DNA of 25,299 bases. Source: an uncultured Methanobrevibacter sp. GTDB lineage: Archaea; Methanobacteriota; Methanobacteria; Methanobacteriales; Methanobacteriaceae. The translations under genes were made by a program, and so were the position numbers. Positions 23,572-25,299 of this stretch are shown one piece after another (positions within the stretch are counted from its first letter, which is position 1; every line of letters starts with the position of its first letter). The DNA is taken from the NCBI RefSeq assembly GCF_937881195.1, contig NZ_CALGFC010000058.1:1-25299 (forward strand). Direction: 5' to 3'. The notes beneath the pieces are model-generated. The model saw nothing but the letters and a program-made list of their open reading frames with translations. It was not told the origin of the DNA and did no database searches.

Positions 23572-23657
23572 AGTAATACTTTTTTCATTTCTGATAATTT
23601 TATTAATTTTTTAAGTATTACTAATTTTATTAAAAATAATATTTAAAAAGTATTACT
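23572..23657. terminator. Three-arm inverted repeat between convergent genes (alternative hairpins)
   Basis: AGTAATACTTTTT (23572-23584) is the exact reverse complement of AAAAAGTATTACT (23645-23657), and a third copy, AAGTATTACT (23613-23622), can pair with the first instead. The two hairpins exclude each other. Placed between the DUF368 gene and the convergent gene at 23934-24419, they probably help end transcription. Confidence 0.4.
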
Positions 23658-23769
23658 TTTTAGCTTAGTTTTAATAATATTCTTTATTTATAAAATTAAT
23701 TAAAATAAACCTATTATATATTTAATAAAACTAATTATATTACGGATAATGCAAAAAATAATACTTTTT

Positions 23770-23811
23770 AATTAGTATTTTTTAATTAGTGTTTTTTAAT
23801 TAGTATTTTTT
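23770..23811 (+). repeat. Three 14-bp tandem repeats
   Basis: AATTAGTATTTTTT at 23770-23783, AATTAGTGTTTTTT at 23784-23797 and AATTAGTATTTTTT at 23798-23811 form an exact-period array, with a degraded fourth unit. The T6 tracts could act as terminators in the plus direction. The rest of 23365-23933 has no gene. Confidence 0.8.
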
Positions 23812-23933
23812 AATTTTATTTAATTTTAAATATAAATTATGATCTTAAATACTAAATGAAATGATTAAAAAATAGAAATAGAGTTATATTGGTGAATTAA
23901 GATTTAATAATTTTAATTATATTATTAATCAAG

Positions 23934-24419
23934 TTATATGTCAATATTTAGTTTTCTCCATAAAATTTCGTTTGTTTTTGGAGTATTTGAAATTAATTGA
24001 TAAATATTAGAAAAATTAACTGATGAATTTTTATTTAATGGAGTTAAATTCCCATATTCATATTCAAAAATCATTATATCTGGAGTTATCTCTATCCTTC
24101 CTGATTTTTTTATTTCAATATCTCTAAATAGGTTTATTAATAAATTATATTGATTCATCATATCCTGTTTTTCTTCTCTTCCTAATATTCTATAATTAAT
24201 ATTCTCTTCTAATCTACTAATATTAGAACTTACAGCTTCAATACAATAATTCACAGCAGTTTTATTATAAGGATAATAAAAATTCTCATTAGGTATTCTA
24301 TTAAATATAGCTATTTTTGAATTATTTGATTCTACAGTATTTTGGATCTCATAATCAGTTTTGGCTTGAATATCAGCTCTTAATTTATTTGTTCTTTCTA
24401 ATAATTTTTTTATATCCAT
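23934..24419 (-). CDS. Hypothetical soluble protein
   Basis: The 161-residue product is not recognised. It is hydrophilic, with a predicted helical N-terminal stretch (MDIKKLLERTNKLRADI) and a second probable helix pair around residues 55-105 (AVNYCIEAVSSNISRLEENI ... EKQDMMNQYNLLINLFRDI); the remainder looks like short strands. There is one cysteine and no membrane segment or signal peptide. The coding call is supported by a strong ribosome binding site, AAGGGGATATTT, directly before ATG 24419 and by normal codon composition. It stands alone on the minus strand, convergent with the DUF368 gene and upstream-adjacent to a gene-free stretch of about 800 bp. No function can be given. Confidence 0.75.
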   Translation of the reverse strand: MDIKKLLERTNKLRADIQAKTDYEIQNTVESNNSKIAIFNRIPNENFYYPYNKTAVNYCIEAVSSNISRLEENINYRILGREEKQDMMNQYNLLINLFRDIEIKKSGRIEITPDIMIFEYEYGNLTPLNKNSSVNFSNIYQLISNTPKTNEILWRKLNIDI

Positions 24420-24981
24420 AAATATCCCCTTAAACAGATTATATCTATCTTTTTTTATTAGTGACTTATTAAATATTTGTTTATTTTAAAAATTACTTTT
24501 AATTTTATATAATATTCTAATAAAAAATATGACTTAAAACTTTAATTAATAATTATATATATGTTTTTTATCATATAATTTATTTATCTTTATTTTAATT
24601 AATCAACATAAAATTCAATTGTCAATATGAAATTATTTTTTTTATTTATAAATTATTTTTTACTTAGAAATTTATTTTTTTATTTATTTTTTTATTTTTA
24701 TTTACAAATTTTATAATAAAAAAAATTGAAGAAATTTTTTCAATAAATTTTATAAATAAATTTTCAATAGTATTAATATATTTGTAAAATATATTAATAT
24801 CCTAATTTAAATTTAAGAATAATAAACCTATTAATAAAATTATTATTGATTGATTTCAAGTGTAAATAATTAAATTTATCATGATATTTTTTAAATCATT
24901 AAACATTGCCTAATTTGATGGCTACATATATACTTGCTTATACTTTTACAGCTATTTTGAAGAAAATAAAATATGCAATTT
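24420..24981. other. AT-rich gene-free stretch
   Basis: No convincing gene is present. A 29-codon frame from ATG 24918 to 25007 runs into the hairpin that follows and has no ribosome binding site. The region 24900-24970 is slightly richer in G+C and might be the body of a short RNA ended by that hairpin, but nothing confirms it. Confidence 0.3.
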
Positions 24982-25045
24982 TTTTACTTCGTTATACCAC
25001 GGTTTAACGAAGTAAAATTTTTTTAAATTTTTTTAAATTTTTTCA
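24982..25045 (+). terminator. 13-bp perfect hairpin followed by repeated T7 tracts
   Basis: TTTTACTTCGTTA (24982-24994) pairs exactly with TAACGAAGTAAAA (25005-25017); ACC and GGT in the loop add three more symmetric positions past one mismatch. Three T7-8 tracts spaced by AAA follow. It has the form of a strong intrinsic terminator, yet the nearest plus-strand gene (DUF368) ended 1.6 kb earlier. It may terminate an unannotated transcript or shield the secreted-protein gene at 25218. Confidence 0.6.
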
Positions 25046-25139
25046 GAAATTGGTGAAAATTATCGAGTAGTTTTTTACTTTTAGAATAAAATAGTAAATT
25101 TTATATGGAGGGTATAATAAATATTTTCATATTGCTAAG

Positions 25140-25153
25140 AGAGAATGTTCTCT
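25140..25153. promoter_or_regulatory. Short palindrome upstream of the secreted-protein gene
   Basis: AGAGAA and TTCTCT flank a 2-nt centre, about 65 nt before ATG 25218. It could be an operator for that gene. A GGCGGGGGTGA at 25174-25184 resembles a ribosome binding site but no start codon follows at useful distance. Confidence 0.3.
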
Positions 25154-25217
25154 ATATTAATGAAAAAAATAATGGCGGGGGTGAAAAATAGTAAAATATT
25201 AATTGGAAGGTCATTCA

Positions 25218-25299
25218 ATGGAATATAAAAATAAAATGATATTTATAATTTTGATTTTCTTTTTATTTGCCTTATCTATGTCATATGTTTCTGCTGCTG
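25218..25299 (+). CDS. Start of a secreted protein (signal peptide only), truncated by window end
   Basis: The first 27 codons read MEYKNKMIFIILIFFLFALS then MSYVSAA: a short basic N-region, a hydrophobic core and a VSAA-type signal peptidase site. Start ATG 25218 has GGAAGGTCAT at about 25205-25214 as ribosome binding site. The gene continues beyond the window, so its class is unknown. In Methanobrevibacter many proteins with such a leader are large adhesin-like surface proteins, and the long upstream non-coding region would fit, but that is a guess. Confidence 0.65.
   Translation, partial: MEYKNKMIFIILIFFLFALSMSYVSAA

Noticed and set aside
24918..25007. 29-residue hydrophobic ORF
   Set aside because: It has no ribosome binding site and its end lies inside the perfect hairpin, so the frame is more simply explained by chance.
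25105..25191. 28-residue ORF before the secreted-protein gene
   Set aside because: Too short, no ribosome binding site, and it overlaps a palindrome and a GGGGGTGA run that look regulatory.

Overview
The window looks like the chromosome of a very AT-rich methanogenic archaeon, most likely Methanobrevibacter or another Methanobacteriales. The evidence is archaeal start signals (GGTGAT-type ribosome binding sites before 2964, 11295 and 12646), TATA boxes about 25 bp before likely RNA starts, a Csa3-type CARF regulator, asparagine-rich inserts in conserved enzymes, and a secreted protein starting at the right edge. Genus is inferred from style; no rRNA or tRNA is present to confirm it.

Layout. 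1-1326: one small membrane protein (256-678), then a gene-free stretch holding a perfect 11-bp-arm palindrome that resembles a DtxR/IdeR operator, overlapping a TATA box, followed by a 91-nt element closed by a 13-bp stem (possible metal-regulated small RNA). 1327-2973: a compact minus-strand operon of an XRE-family DNA-binding protein, an ImmA/IrrE-type zinc peptidase and a PIN nuclease, which looks like a toxin-antitoxin or stress module. 3539-7646: a UvrD-like helicase followed by a PD-(D/E)XK nuclease with four cysteines placed as in Fe-S nucleases (AddB/Cas4), probably a two-gene end-processing machine. 8203-8970: an exonuclease III/AP endonuclease with an unusual Asp-to-Lys change in its last motif. 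8971-10701: 1.7 kb with no convincing protein gene but many inverted repeats, a 7 x 21-bp array and two G6/C6 sequence islands that match each other as reverse complements; at least one part (10299-10418) folds as a neat three-way junction. 10702-11295: an orphan CARF-wHTH (Csa3-like) regulator. 12646-13338: a DUF169 protein. 13681-22070: the bacterial-type nucleotide excision repair set, uvrC (minus), uvrB and uvrA (plus). 22492-23364: a DUF368 (PopT-type) polyprenyl-phosphate transporter candidate. 23934-24419: an unrecognised soluble protein. From 25218: the signal peptide of a secreted protein that runs off the window.

The main theme is DNA repair: UvrABC excises bulky lesions, the ExoIII homologue handles abasic sites and 3' ends, and the helicase-nuclease pair could resect or degrade DNA ends. 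The XRE-ImmA-PIN operon and the CARF regulator add stress or defence functions. Non-coding DNA is rich in short tandem repeats (14, 17, 19, 21, 26, 38 and 44 bp periods) placed directly at gene ends; in two cases the first repeat unit contains the stop codon.

The candidates for something undescribed are the structured-RNA cluster beside the CARF regulator (9.26-10.42 kb) and the operator-controlled element at 0.93-1.11 kb. Both rest on sequence symmetry read by eye.
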